Origin: UBA12087 sp964370815
GTDB taxonomy: Bacteria; Chloroflexota; Anaerolineae; Anaerolineales; Villigracilaceae
DNA length: 64,000 nt
Direction of reading: 5' to 3'
Assembly (NCBI GenBank): GCA_964370815.1
Contig: CAYJKQ010000003.1
Location: forward strand, 235,150-299,149
Part shown: piece after piece, positions 53,326 through 61,949 of the stretch
Layout: the number at the start of each line of letters is the position of its first letter
Position numbering within the stretch: position 1 is the stretch's first letter
Notes under the pieces: model-generated
Told to the model about the DNA's origin: nothing
The model's database searches: none
What the model saw: the letters and a program-made list of their open reading frames with translations, nothing else
Program-made: the position numbers and the translations under genes

Positions 53326-55482
53326 ATGTCTGAGAAAAGTCACAAATCAGAATTAAAAAACGAACAACATAATATGCATAATATGGACCATGCCGAGCCG
53401 AGTATCGACGGTAATGCGCATGCCAATCATGCCATGCATGATCCCAAGGAAACCGAATCTCCTTCTAAACAAAAGGATCATTCAGAACATCAAGCCCACG
53501 CAAGGCATACTGACCATTCCGGGCATGAGAGGATGTTCCAAACCCGCTTCTGGATCAGTCTGGTATTGAGTATCCCTGTTATCGTATTCAGCCCGATGAT
53601 CCAAAAATTACTGAATTACAGCATACCTGCACTCCCCGGTGCTGAATGGATCCCCTTCCTATTTGCATTGGTTATCTTTGCATACGGTGGTGTTCCTTTC
53701 ATAAGAATGGCAATTCCTGAAATCCGTATGCGGATACCTGGAATGATGACTCTTATCTCACTGGCCATCTCCGTATCTTTTATTTACAGCGTTCTGGCAC
53801 AGTTATTAGGGCTGGGGGAAGGTTTTTTCTGGGAACTGGTAACACTGATCGACATCATGCTGCTTGGTCACTGGCTGGAGATGCGCAGTGTGCGACAGGC
53901 ATCCGGTGCACTTAATGAACTCGCAAAATTGATGCCTGATTTGGCAGAACGTGTCCACCCGGATGGAAGCACTGAAATTGTGGCAGTACAGACATTAAAA
54001 AATGGAGACCTGGTCCTGGTACGTCCCGGAGCAGGCATTCCCGCAGATGGGGAATTAGTTGATGGAAATTCAAGCGTCAACGAATCCATGATCACAGGGG
54101 AATCGCGACCGGTTAAAAAGGAACCGGGAGGCAAGGTCATCGCCGGAACTATCAACGGTGATGGAAGTCTGCGAGTGAGAGTCACTGCCACTGGGGATCA
54201 AACAGCCATCGCAGGCATCATGCGCCTGGTCGAACAGGCACAGCAATCCAAATCCAACACGCAGGTGCTGGCAGATCGTGCAGCAGGCTGGTTATTCTAT
54301 ATAGCCCTGGCAGTTGCTGCCCTGACTGCTGTAGTGTGGGGAATTGCCATTGGATTTAATGTTGAAGTTCTAAAGCTTGTTGTAACAGTATTGGTGATCG
54401 CCTGCCCACATGCTCTCGGGCTTGCAGTGCCTCTGGTGGTTGCAATTACCACAACGATGGGCGCTCAAAACGGTATCCTGGTGCGCGACCGGATGGCTCT
54501 TGAAGCTGCCCGCGATATTGATGTGGTTATATTTGACAAGACCGGTACATTGACCAAAGGTGAATTTGGGGTGGCAAATATCCTTTCAGTGGATGGCGGG
54601 GATGATATGCGTGCTTTGGCACTGGCTGCCGCCCTGGAAAGTGATTCGGAGCATCCGATCGCCCAGGCGATCCGCAAGGAAACCCTTAAGCACAATTTGG
54701 AACTACCAACAATTAACGAATTCTCTGCCATAAAAGGACGTGGCGTTAGCGCCACCCTGGATGATTCGCCAATATTCCTGGGCGGGCCGCGTCTGCTGGA
54801 GAAATTAGGACTCAAGTTACCCTCTGACTTGGCAGATTTTGAGAGAGAGGCTGGAAAAAAAGCCCAGTCTGTGATCTTCCTGGTAAAAGAGAATCAGGTT
54901 GTGGCAGCATTTTCCGTGGCAGATATTATCCGCCCGGAGAGCAAACAGGCTGTCCAACGCCTGCATGACATGAACATCCAGGTTGCAATGCTAACTGGTG
55001 ACAGCCTGGCAGTGGCAAATGCTGTCGCTGATGAGCTTGGGATTGATCAGGTGTTTGCCGAGGTGCTGCCTGAGCATAAGGTTCAGAAGGTGACAGAATT
55101 ACAGGCACTTGGCAAGCGTGTTGCTATGATCGGGGATGGAGTCAACGATGCTCCTGCGCTGACCCAGGCAGATGTAGGTATCGCCATCGGTGGCGGGACG
55201 GATGTAGCCATTGAGTCTGCCGGACTGATCCTGGTGCAGAGCAACCCGCTGGATGTGGTCAAGATCATTGCCCTGAGCCGTGCCAGTTATCGCAAGATGG
55301 TTCAGAACTTATGGTGGGCAGCTGGGTACAATGTCATCGCTTTGCCATTGGCAGCTGGTGTACTGGCTCCGTGGGGAATCCTGCTCTCCCCGGCATTGGG
55401 TGCAGGTCTGATGTCTTTGAGCACAATCGTTGTTGCCATCAACGCCCAATTCTTGCGCAGGTTTAAACTATCCGGAATATAA
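53326..55482 (+). CDS. copB: CPH-type copper-translocating P-type ATPase (CopB-like)
   Basis: This 718-residue P1B ATPase exports copper. The N-terminus (about residues 10-70) is rich in His and Met (HNMHNMDH, HANHAMHD, HSEHQAHARHTDHSGHE), with no CxxC metal domain. The membrane metal site is CPH (ACPHALGLAVPL), typical of the CopB/P1B-3 group, as opposed to CPC in CopA. The phosphorylated Asp is in FDKTGTLTKGE and the hinge is MIGDGVNDAPAL. ATG 53326 is taken because GGAG lies nine bases before it; ATG 53317 touches the ribosome binding site. The YHS gene follows 28 bases later. Confidence 0.94.
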   Translation: MSEKSHKSELKNEQHNMHNMDHAEPSIDGNAHANHAMHDPKETESPSKQKDHSEHQAHARHTDHSGHERMFQTRFWISLVLSIPVIVFSPMIQKLLNYSIPALPGAEWIPFLFALVIFAYGGVPFIRMAIPEIRMRIPGMMTLISLAISVSFIYSVLAQLLGLGEGFFWELVTLIDIMLLGHWLEMRSVRQASGALNELAKLMPDLAERVHPDGSTEIVAVQTLKNGDLVLVRPGAGIPADGELVDGNSSVNESMITGESRPVKKEPGGKVIAGTINGDGSLRVRVTATGDQTAIAGIMRLVEQAQQSKSNTQVLADRAAGWLFYIALAVAALTAVVWGIAIGFNVEVLKLVVTVLVIACPHALGLAVPLVVAITTTMGAQNGILVRDRMALEAARDIDVVIFDKTGTLTKGEFGVANILSVDGGDDMRALALAAALESDSEHPIAQAIRKETLKHNLELPTINEFSAIKGRGVSATLDDSPIFLGGPRLLEKLGLKLPSDLADFEREAGKKAQSVIFLVKENQVVAAFSVADIIRPESKQAVQRLHDMNIQVAMLTGDSLAVANAVADELGIDQVFAEVLPEHKVQKVTELQALGKRVAMIGDGVNDAPALTQADVGIAIGGGTDVAIESAGLILVQSNPLDVVKIIALSRASYRKMVQNLWWAAGYNVIALPLAAGVLAPWGILLSPALGAGLMSLSTIVVAINAQFLRRFKLSGI

Positions 55483-55510
55483 TATTTATTGATCGTGGAG
55501 ATCTATAATA

Positions 55511-55702
55511 ATGAATGAATCTGAACCACAAGTGATCGAAACTCCAGTTACTGCCTGCGGTGGGAAAATTAATGATCCGTTGAAATATCCTGCTGCAAAT
55601 CACAAGGGCAAGACCATCTATTTCTGCACAGATGCTTGCCTGCAGGCGTTCCAAGCTGACCCGCATGGCTTTATGGCAGGCGAAGTCAAGCATCCTGAAT
55701 AG
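55511..55702 (+). CDS. YHS-domain metal-binding protein
   Basis: This 63-residue protein is essentially one YHS domain, with Cys ligands in VTACGGKINDPLKYP and IYFCTDACLQAFQADP. The domain resembles TRASH/YHS modules that bind copper or other soft metals and is often fused to copper ATPases. Here it is separate, directly after copB, and so probably delivers or senses copper. The usual Tyr-His-Ser is replaced by AAN before KGKTIYFC. Confidence 0.85.
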   Translation: MNESEPQVIETPVTACGGKINDPLKYPAANHKGKTIYFCTDACLQAFQADPHGFMAGEVKHPE

Positions 55703-55719
55703 TAATTAATTTCCTTAAG

Positions 55720-55760
55720 TATACTGGTGGACCTACATGGTCTGCCAGTATATTTTTTTT
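55720..55760 (+). terminator. Terminator after the copB-YHS operon
   Basis: TATACTGG (55720-55727) pairs with CCAGTATA (55745-55752), with inner GACC/GGTC, then eight T. Confidence 0.88.
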
Positions 55761-55923
55761 ATTCTACTTAGTGCTTCATAAAATTCTGAAACCCATTTTC
55801 CTTTCATTGATAAAGTCATGCTGGCGTAACAAGCAATTATGCTTATCGAAAAATGCGCCACTTTGCGCTCGGAAGAAATCCGCAAACCTTATAGAATGGA
55901 ATTAAGTTTGGAAGGAGTGCGCC

Positions 55924-56028
55924 ATGATGATGTTTGGTATGGGTTTTGGTCTATTATTATTTACCGGGTTGATCGTTATTATTGTCGTACTATTGACTCA
56001 ATCTCTAAATAATAGCGATAAAAAATAG
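55924..56028 (+). CDS. 34-residue single-helix membrane peptide
   Basis: The frame starts ATG-ATG-ATG after GGAAGGAG (55910-55917) and runs to TAG at 56026-56028. It encodes one membrane helix (GFGLLLFTGLIVIIVVLLTQ) and a short polar tail (SLNNSDKK). Small peptides of this form often occur next to metal transport genes. It lies alone between a terminator and the two-component genes. Confidence 0.6.
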   Translation: MMMFGMGFGLLLFTGLIVIIVVLLTQSLNNSDKK

Positions 56029-56095
56029 AAATTTCAGAAAAACTGGCATCGTAAACCATGTGAACTGCGATGCCTATTTTTGATACAATAGTGCT

Positions 56096-56767
56096 ATGAC
56101 TGATTTGCAAACGAAAATCCGTGTACTGCTGGCAGATGATCATGCCGTTGTCCGGGCAGGCATCCGCCAGTTTCTCGAAACTGCTGAAGATATCATCGTT
56201 GAAGCGGAAGCCGATGATGGGGAGGCAGCCATCCGCCTGATCGAGCAGAATCCACCCGACGTGGCAGTGCTAGACATCCAGATGCCAAAAATGACCGGGA
56301 TCGAAGTAACCCGCTGGATACGCGCCCATTTCCCATCCCTGGGTATCCTGATCCTGACTGCCTACGATGAAGAACCCTATGCCCTGGGTGTTTTACAAGC
56401 CGGGGCAAACGGCTATGTGCTTAAAACTGCCAAACCAGAAGAGATCATCCAGGCTGTACGGGATGTGCAAGCCGGCAAGTCAGTGGTGGATGCACTGATC
56501 TCACAGAAACTGGTGGCACATTTGTTGCATCCTTCGTCCACTGTTGTAGAAAGTTTGAGCGAACGTGAGATGGAAGTCCTGACCCTGGTTGCAAAGGGTC
56601 AGACGAACAAATTGATCGCGGCCCAACTGAATATCAGCTCCAGGACGGTGCAAGGGCACCTGGCTCATATCTTTGGAAAACTCCAGGCTTCCAGCCGGAC
56701 GGAAGCGGTGATGCGGGCTGTCTCATTGGGTTGGATCTCGCAGGATATCGCCTCCACGGATGAATAA
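56096..56767 (+). CDS. NarL/LuxR-type response regulator
   Basis: This 223-residue regulator has a receiver domain (acidic LADDH, phosphoacceptor D60 in VLDIQMPKMTG, Lys in VLKTAKPEE) and a C-terminal LuxR-type helix-turn-helix (LSEREMEVLTLVAKGQTNKL, ISSRTVQGHLAHIF). It should be phosphorylated by the kinase encoded by the next gene, with which it overlaps by eight bases. A TACAAT at 56084-56089 would place transcription start at or next to the ATG, giving a leaderless message. The target is unknown; the copper/redox operon just downstream is a natural guess. Confidence 0.92.
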   Translation: MTDLQTKIRVLLADDHAVVRAGIRQFLETAEDIIVEAEADDGEAAIRLIEQNPPDVAVLDIQMPKMTGIEVTRWIRAHFPSLGILILTAYDEEPYALGVLQAGANGYVLKTAKPEEIIQAVRDVQAGKSVVDALISQKLVAHLLHPSSTVVESLSEREMEVLTLVAKGQTNKLIAAQLNISSRTVQGHLAHIFGKLQASSRTEAVMRAVSLGWISQDIASTDE

Positions 56768-58412
56768 GCTGCCTAAAGTATTCTCAACCTGGCGGGGGCT
56801 GCCTTCTCAGATGTTCCTGCTGGTGATCCTGCCATTTGCCGTGCTGGCACTTGCAGCAACACTGATGAGCCTGGGTTTGCACCAGAATGCCATGCGCAGC
56901 ATGATCGCAGAGCGGGATGTGCGTGCCGTGGTAACCTCGGCTCACTTCCTGGAGAGCAAGCTTCAAATGGAGCAGGAAGTTGCCGACGTGCTGGCCATGC
57001 AAAGCGAAACCAGGTCGCTGGAAACATTTGTCAGGGAACATGATTATGCCAGCAGGAATTTAGGGCTGATTTCACACCAGGGTGTGGTGCTGGAATTTTC
57101 TGGAAGAGGGGAAATTGAAAAGGCATTGGAAGATTTGAACTTTGAACCAGGTGAACTTCAATCCACAGTTATAGGCAAGAACAAAGCGCTCGTTTTTAGC
57201 TCTCTTTCCTATTCGGGTGTGATCGCTGTGAACATCGTCCTGGTAGAGCCATTGTTAAGCGAAATTATTGGAGATGGTTTTGCAGCAGATGGTGTTGAGA
57301 TAGCATTTCTAGTGGACGCCAATGCCGAAGAGCTGGCTCGACTCGGGAGTAAACAATGGGACGGCGAACCAAGAACCCATCCCGGTGTAACAGAAGCGCT
57401 AAGTGGAAACAGCGGTTTCACCTATATGAAAACATCTTCAATGGAGCATGTGGTGGCTTACAGCCCGGTCCTGCCAGCTGGCTGGGCATTGGTGCTGGAA
57501 GAACCCTGGGAGGAAGTGGATACACCCTACCTGCGCTTGACCCAGTTCGCCCCGTTGATCCTGATCCCTTTGCTGGCGTTTACTTTGGTGGCTTTGTGGT
57601 TTGGAGCAACACAAATCGTAAAGCCGCTGCAACAACTGGAAAACCTTGCCTCTGAACTGGCATGGGGTGATTTCACTGCCATCGAAAAACCCGTGGGCGG
57701 GGTACAGGAGATCCAACAACTGCAAAATGAACTCATCCACATGGCACACAAGGTACAGGATGCACAAAAAAGTCTGCAAAATTATATAGGTGCGATCACA
57801 CATGGGCAGGAAGAGGAGCGCAGTCGACTGGCACGCGAACTACACGATGATACGCTTCAAGCCCTGATCTCCCTCAGCCAGCGAGTTCGGCTGGCCCAGA
57901 TGAAGGCGAAGGATGAACAGATGCAACAGGCACTGACCGAACTCGATGCACTTACGAGCAATACCATCGTTGACTTACGGCGTCTGACGTCTGGATTACG
58001 CCCGATATACCTGGAGGATCTCGGTCTGGTGACAGCGCTGGAGATGCTGGCACGTGAGAACACTCATTCCGAATTGTCGGTAACTTTCACCTGTGAAGGA
58101 GAAGAACGCCGTGTGGAAAAAGCGCTTGAGTTGACCCTGTTCCGCATCGCCCAGGAGGGCATGAACAATGTGTTACACCATGCCGAGGCAAGCCAGGCAT
58201 GGATCACATTGTGTTTTGAGGCGAACAATTTGACCATGAAAATCAGAGACAACGGCAAGGGCTTTACACCGCCCCGCAGCCCGGCTGAATTTGCCCCCGG
58301 CGGGCACTATGGATTGCTGGGAATGCATGAGCGCAGCGAGCTGGCAGGCGGCAAGTTTTCGATCACCAGTTCAGAAGCTGGAACGACCATTCAAGTCATT
58401 TTTAATCGCTAA
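56760..58412 (+). CDS. NarX-like sensor histidine kinase
   Basis: This 550-residue kinase has a first helix (MFLLVILPFAVLALAATLMSL), an outer double-Cache-like sensor (about 40-250), a second helix (LILIPLLAFTLVALWFG), a HAMP region, the HisKA_3 dimer domain with phosphorylated H362 (ARELHDDTLQALISLSQRV), and an HATPase_c domain (IAQEGMNNVLHHA, IRDNGKGF, GLLGMHER). The double-Cache sensor suggests a small soluble ligand outside the cell. It overlaps its partner regulator by eight bases. Confidence 0.92.
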   Translation: MNKLPKVFSTWRGLPSQMFLLVILPFAVLALAATLMSLGLHQNAMRSMIAERDVRAVVTSAHFLESKLQMEQEVADVLAMQSETRSLETFVREHDYASRNLGLISHQGVVLEFSGRGEIEKALEDLNFEPGELQSTVIGKNKALVFSSLSYSGVIAVNIVLVEPLLSEIIGDGFAADGVEIAFLVDANAEELARLGSKQWDGEPRTHPGVTEALSGNSGFTYMKTSSMEHVVAYSPVLPAGWALVLEEPWEEVDTPYLRLTQFAPLILIPLLAFTLVALWFGATQIVKPLQQLENLASELAWGDFTAIEKPVGGVQEIQQLQNELIHMAHKVQDAQKSLQNYIGAITHGQEEERSRLARELHDDTLQALISLSQRVRLAQMKAKDEQMQQALTELDALTSNTIVDLRRLTSGLRPIYLEDLGLVTALEMLARENTHSELSVTFTCEGEERRVEKALELTLFRIAQEGMNNVLHHAEASQAWITLCFEANNLTMKIRDNGKGFTPPRSPAEFAPGGHYGLLGMHERSELAGGKFSITSSEAGTTIQVIFNR

Positions 58413-58616
58413 TAGGATCTTTTGACCTAACATAGGGGAAACCTGGTGGTAGCAATATAAGCCATTCTGCCTACCTGTTAATGGGCATTGTAGCGCTTGG
58501 GTGGGTATGATTTCATATTTATACTCTGTATGTCTTAACCTCAAATTTCACAATTCATGGTCCATAATTAACCTTGGGTAATTCGATGCCTGCATGGATC
58601 GTTGGGAGAAGAACGT

Positions 58617-59057
58617 ATGTCCATTTTTCGCAAAGCCCCCCTGCTTATCATCACTGCCATGCTCATTCTGGCTGCCTTGCCGGCTTGTTCTGCAAAGCAG
58701 AAAAGCACCGACCTGCAGATGGCTCCCATGTCTGGCATGCCTGCCGAGGTGAAGAATGCACCGGTCAGCGTCCAGCAGGCTTACCAATTTGCTATGGCCA
58801 ACCCTGAGCTGATGAAACAAATGCCCTGTTATTGCGGATGTGGTGATATCGGGCACACCTCCAACTATGCCTGTTATGTTTCCAATGTTGAACAACAAGG
58901 AAATGTAACCTTTGACAACCATGCACTCGGATGTTCGATCTGTGTGGATATCACCCAGGATGTGATGCGCATGACCAAAGATGGCAAAAGTCCGGGTGAC
59001 ATCCGTGCAGCCATTGATGCAACCTACTCGAAGTATGGCACATCCAACCTTCCGTAA
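58617..59057 (+). CDS. PCYCGC-motif lipoprotein
   Basis: This 146-residue lipoprotein (LILAALPAC, Cys near residue 24) has the family motif PCYCGCGDIGHTSNYACYV, then HALGCSICVDITQDVMRM. The many Cys, with Met and His around them, suggest a copper or other metal site outside the membrane. Family members in Bacilli often sit near terminal oxidase genes. ATG 58617 has GGGAG nine bases upstream; a TTG at 58602 lies inside that region. It is the first gene of a tight operon: the CuA protein starts 10 bases after its stop. The role is unknown. Confidence 0.85.
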   Translation: MSIFRKAPLLIITAMLILAALPACSAKQKSTDLQMAPMSGMPAEVKNAPVSVQQAYQFAMANPELMKQMPCYCGCGDIGHTSNYACYVSNVEQQGNVTFDNHALGCSICVDITQDVMRMTKDGKSPGDIRAAIDATYSKYGTSNLP

Positions 59058-59067
59058 AGGTTAAGAT

Positions 59068-59535
59068 TTGAAAACAAAACTGGTAACCTGGTTCCTGTTT
59101 GCGACGGCAGCCCTCCTGGCTGCCTTTGCACCGTTACCAGGTATTAACAATCCATCTCCTGAAAAGCGTACTTTCAGGTTGGAAGCCAGCCAGTATGCTT
59201 ATTCACCTGGAAAAATTGCCGTCAATGCGGGGGATACAGTCACCATCGACCTGGTCTCCACGGATGTGGTTCATGGTCTTTACGTGGAGGGATACGGTCT
59301 TTCAATTTCTGCAGACCCCGGTCAGACCGCCACGCTCACCTTTGTAGCTGATAAAGCGGGTTCATTCCGCTTGAGATGCAATGTTACTTGCGGAGCCATA
59401 CATCCTTTCATGGTCGGCAAGCTGAATGTGGGTGTCAACACCTGGCTTTATCGCTCCATCGCCCTGGCCGGGCTGGCAGTACTGGGGACCATTCTATTAA
59501 ACAACCAAAGAACAAAGCCGGAGAAGAGTCTGTGA
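59068..59535 (+). CDS. CuA-type cupredoxin, membrane-anchored
   Basis: This 155-residue protein has an N-terminal signal-anchor, a cupredoxin domain, and a C-terminal helix (SIALAGLAVLGTILL). The domain shows a complete CuA ligand set: His in TDVVHGLYVEG and C-x3-C-x3-H-x2-M in CNVTCGAIHPFM, as in cytochrome oxidase subunit II. CuA centres pass single electrons quickly, here on the outer face. TTG 59068 has AAGG about seven bases upstream. It overlaps the next gene by four bases (GTGA). No subunit I of an oxidase is nearby. Confidence 0.88.
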   Translation: MKTKLVTWFLFATAALLAAFAPLPGINNPSPEKRTFRLEASQYAYSPGKIAVNAGDTVTIDLVSTDVVHGLYVEGYGLSISADPGQTATLTFVADKAGSFRLRCNVTCGAIHPFMVGKLNVGVNTWLYRSIALAGLAVLGTILLNNQRTKPEKSL

Positions 59536-60866
59536 AGAAACTCGAACTTACCAGCTCTCCTTGCATAAAAACTGCGCTCAAAAACCGCATCCCCCAGCTG
59601 GTTCTTTTTATGGTGATGCTGGCTGGTTTTATATTTGCCATCCTGGCTGGAATTATCGGCACCCGGGTGGGCAGCCATAACTTCGGCATTGTTTTCGTAT
59701 GGATCGCCTGGTGGGCAGTGCTGATATTGGTGGCAGTACCGTTTTTCGGACGCGGCTGGTGCGCCATTTGCCCCATCCCGGTGGCGGGTGACTGGTTGCA
59801 GCGTGGAGCTATGCTTGATCCGGCGCCACGGGCACCCAAATGGTTGAATTTACGCATACCCGGCAAGCTGCGCAATATGTGGATGCAAAACATCTCCTTC
59901 ACTCTGGTGGCGCTATTCTCCTCCGTCATATTGACCATCCCGCTGGTGACCGCCGTGATACTTGCCTCGATGCTTTTTCTGTCCATTGGTCTGAGCATGA
60001 TCTTCGAACGGCGCGCTTTTTGCCGGTATCTGTGCCCGGTGGGTGGTTTTATCGGCTTGTATGCACAGACAGCCCCGCTTGAATTGCGCATCAAAGAGAA
60101 AAAAGTGTGCGCGCAATGTGTGGACAAACCCTGCTACAACGGATCGGCACTCGGGTCTGGCTGCCCCTGGGATGTATTTCCAGGCGGGTTGACCAAAAAC
60201 ACCTACTGTGGATTGTGCATGGAATGTATCCGCACCTGTCCACACGATAATATTGCCCTCAATTTGCGTCCATTTGCAGCGGACCTGACCAAACCGTCTG
60301 CCAGACTGGATGAAGCTTTCAAAGCCTTCATCATGCTGGCTGCCGCTCTGATCTATGCTTATGTACTGATGGGGACCAATGGCGCAGTTAAACTGGCAGC
60401 TTACAGCGTTTTTTTTGCAGAGTGGTTCTTGTATGCCAGCGTTTTTCTGGCTGTAGTTTTCATCCTGTTGCCGGGCTTGTTCTGGCTGGTAGTACGGGCA
60501 GGCAATCTCAAGCTGCCAATAACAAAGAAGCTCTTTGCCGTCGCCAGCACAGCACTTATCCCGCTCGGATTGATGTTCTGGGTGGCATTCAGCCTGTCTT
60601 TTGTTTTGACCAACGCCACCTATATTGCTGCGGCACTCTCCGATCCGCTTGGGTTAGGATGGAACCTGTTTGGCAGTGCCGCCATCACCTGGCAGCCGCT
60701 ACTCTCAGCCTGGGTGCTGCCTGCTCAAACCCTGGTACTGGTGGTCGGACTGGCCTGGTCGGCACGCATAGCTCAAAAAACTTCCTTGCAGGCTAATATT
60801 TCATCCATCCCGGTCATTGTGTATTGTCTCCTGGCAACGGTCCTTATGCTGGGGTTGCTGTTATGA
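59532..60866 (+). CDS. NapH/NosR-like 4Fe-4S membrane protein
   Basis: This 444-residue integral protein has eight or so helices, two Cys motifs typical of NapH/NosR (GWCAICPIP and FCRYLCPVGG), and two ferredoxin-type clusters (CAQCVDKPCYNG...GCPWDVF and YCGLCMECIRTCPHDN). It should move electrons from quinol or an inside donor to an outside acceptor. GTG 59532 with GGAG upstream and a four-base overlap with the CuA gene is chosen; a longer in-frame version starts inside that gene. Its stop overlaps the next start (ATGA). Acceptors could be the two CuA proteins. Confidence 0.9.
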   Translation: MKKLELTSSPCIKTALKNRIPQLVLFMVMLAGFIFAILAGIIGTRVGSHNFGIVFVWIAWWAVLILVAVPFFGRGWCAICPIPVAGDWLQRGAMLDPAPRAPKWLNLRIPGKLRNMWMQNISFTLVALFSSVILTIPLVTAVILASMLFLSIGLSMIFERRAFCRYLCPVGGFIGLYAQTAPLELRIKEKKVCAQCVDKPCYNGSALGSGCPWDVFPGGLTKNTYCGLCMECIRTCPHDNIALNLRPFAADLTKPSARLDEAFKAFIMLAAALIYAYVLMGTNGAVKLAAYSVFFAEWFLYASVFLAVVFILLPGLFWLVVRAGNLKLPITKKLFAVASTALIPLGLMFWVAFSLSFVLTNATYIAAALSDPLGLGWNLFGSAAITWQPLLSAWVLPAQTLVLVVGLAWSARIAQKTSLQANISSIPVIVYCLLATVLMLGLLL

Positions 60867-61840
60867 AAACAAAAGAACTGACAACCCGCCTGTTGGCGAC
60901 TGTATTCCTGCTGGGCATGGTCGCCTTCCCACTGATCGCCTGGGCACGGACGCCACTCATCCACGCCCGGCTGGCTGAGGCAGGTGGTTGGAGCCCGGAT
61001 GTCATCCAGGGAGAAGCAGGGCAGCCGCTGCACCTGCGTTTTACATCGGATGATGTCATGCATGGTTTTGCAGTCGGGCAGATGGAAATGCAAGCACTGG
61101 ACATCGAGCCCGGCAAGGTCAGCGAAGTGACGCTTACTTTTGACAAACCCGGAATATACACTTTTTACTGCACGCGCTGGTGTGGAATGAACCACTGGCG
61201 CATGCGTGGCACCATCGAAGTGAGGGGTGAATCACAAACGCCTGTACCAGTGACGAATGGAGATATTCCACTTTTCGTTACCCTCGGCTTGAACCTGGAT
61301 GCCCCGCACCCGGCAGATGCCCGACCTTCTGCGAAGCCCTCGGCGCAGCGCGGGCTTTTGTTGCTGTCTGAAGCATCCATTGATACCTCCACCAGCTCCT
61401 ATCGTTCCAGCTCGCCCGCAGAGATGTTTAGAGCACTGAGTAACTCCGGCTGGACAGAAGCCCAGCGCTGGGATATTGTGGCGGCTGTCTGGCAGACCAA
61501 TAGCACAGTTGAAGGGCTGGCTGAAGGGAAGTCTCTATTTGCTCAAAACTGCGCGGCTTGTCATGGCGAGAAAGGCGGGGGTGATGGCGTCTTCGCCAAT
61601 CAGTTGGCAGCAGCTGGGCTGGCAGCACAGCAAAACATGACGGGCGCACAGGATATGAGCATGAAAAGACCGGTAGATCTCACCAATCCCGACCTGCTAG
61701 GTGCCAGCCCGGCGCTTTTACAGGGAAAAATGTTGCGAGGTGGTATGGGAACAGGAATGCCCATGTGGGGCAGTATATTTAACGATGACCAATTATGGAA
61801 CCTGGTGGCTTATTTGTATACTTTCCACTTTGAACCATGA
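60863..61840 (+). CDS. CuA cupredoxin-cytochrome c fusion
   Basis: This 325-residue protein joins a signal-anchor, a CuA-type cupredoxin (His in DDVMHGFAVG, C-x3-C-x3-H-x2-M in CTRWCGMNHWRM), a Ser/Pro-rich linker, and a C-terminal class I cytochrome c (heme CAACH in NCAACHGEKGGGDG, likely Met ligand in GGMGTGMPMWGS). Electrons could pass from CuA to heme within one chain on the outer face. It is not NosZ: the CuZ domain is absent. The overlap with the upstream gene is four bases. It is the last of the tight four-gene run. Confidence 0.9.
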   Translation: MKTKELTTRLLATVFLLGMVAFPLIAWARTPLIHARLAEAGGWSPDVIQGEAGQPLHLRFTSDDVMHGFAVGQMEMQALDIEPGKVSEVTLTFDKPGIYTFYCTRWCGMNHWRMRGTIEVRGESQTPVPVTNGDIPLFVTLGLNLDAPHPADARPSAKPSAQRGLLLLSEASIDTSTSSYRSSSPAEMFRALSNSGWTEAQRWDIVAAVWQTNSTVEGLAEGKSLFAQNCAACHGEKGGGDGVFANQLAAAGLAAQQNMTGAQDMSMKRPVDLTNPDLLGASPALLQGKMLRGGMGTGMPMWGSIFNDDQLWNLVAYLYTFHFEP

Positions 61841-61847
61841 TATGTAA

Positions 61848-61924
61848 CTTCTCAATTATTCAGAGCCGGGGTATTAAAGCGAAATATGATGGCTTATCCA
61901 CCCATCCTATACTCTTTTGAGAAG
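61848..61924. repeat. CTTCTCAA palindrome, CATCTCAA family copy
   Basis: CTTCTCAA (61848-61855) and TTGAGAAG (61917-61924) enclose GGGGTATTAAAGCGAAATATGATGG, which resembles the inner arm of the unit at 10623-10715. It separates the cytochrome gene from the selenoprotein candidate. Confidence 0.55.
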
Positions 61925-61949
61925 AAAACATAATTTGAAAGGAGTTATT

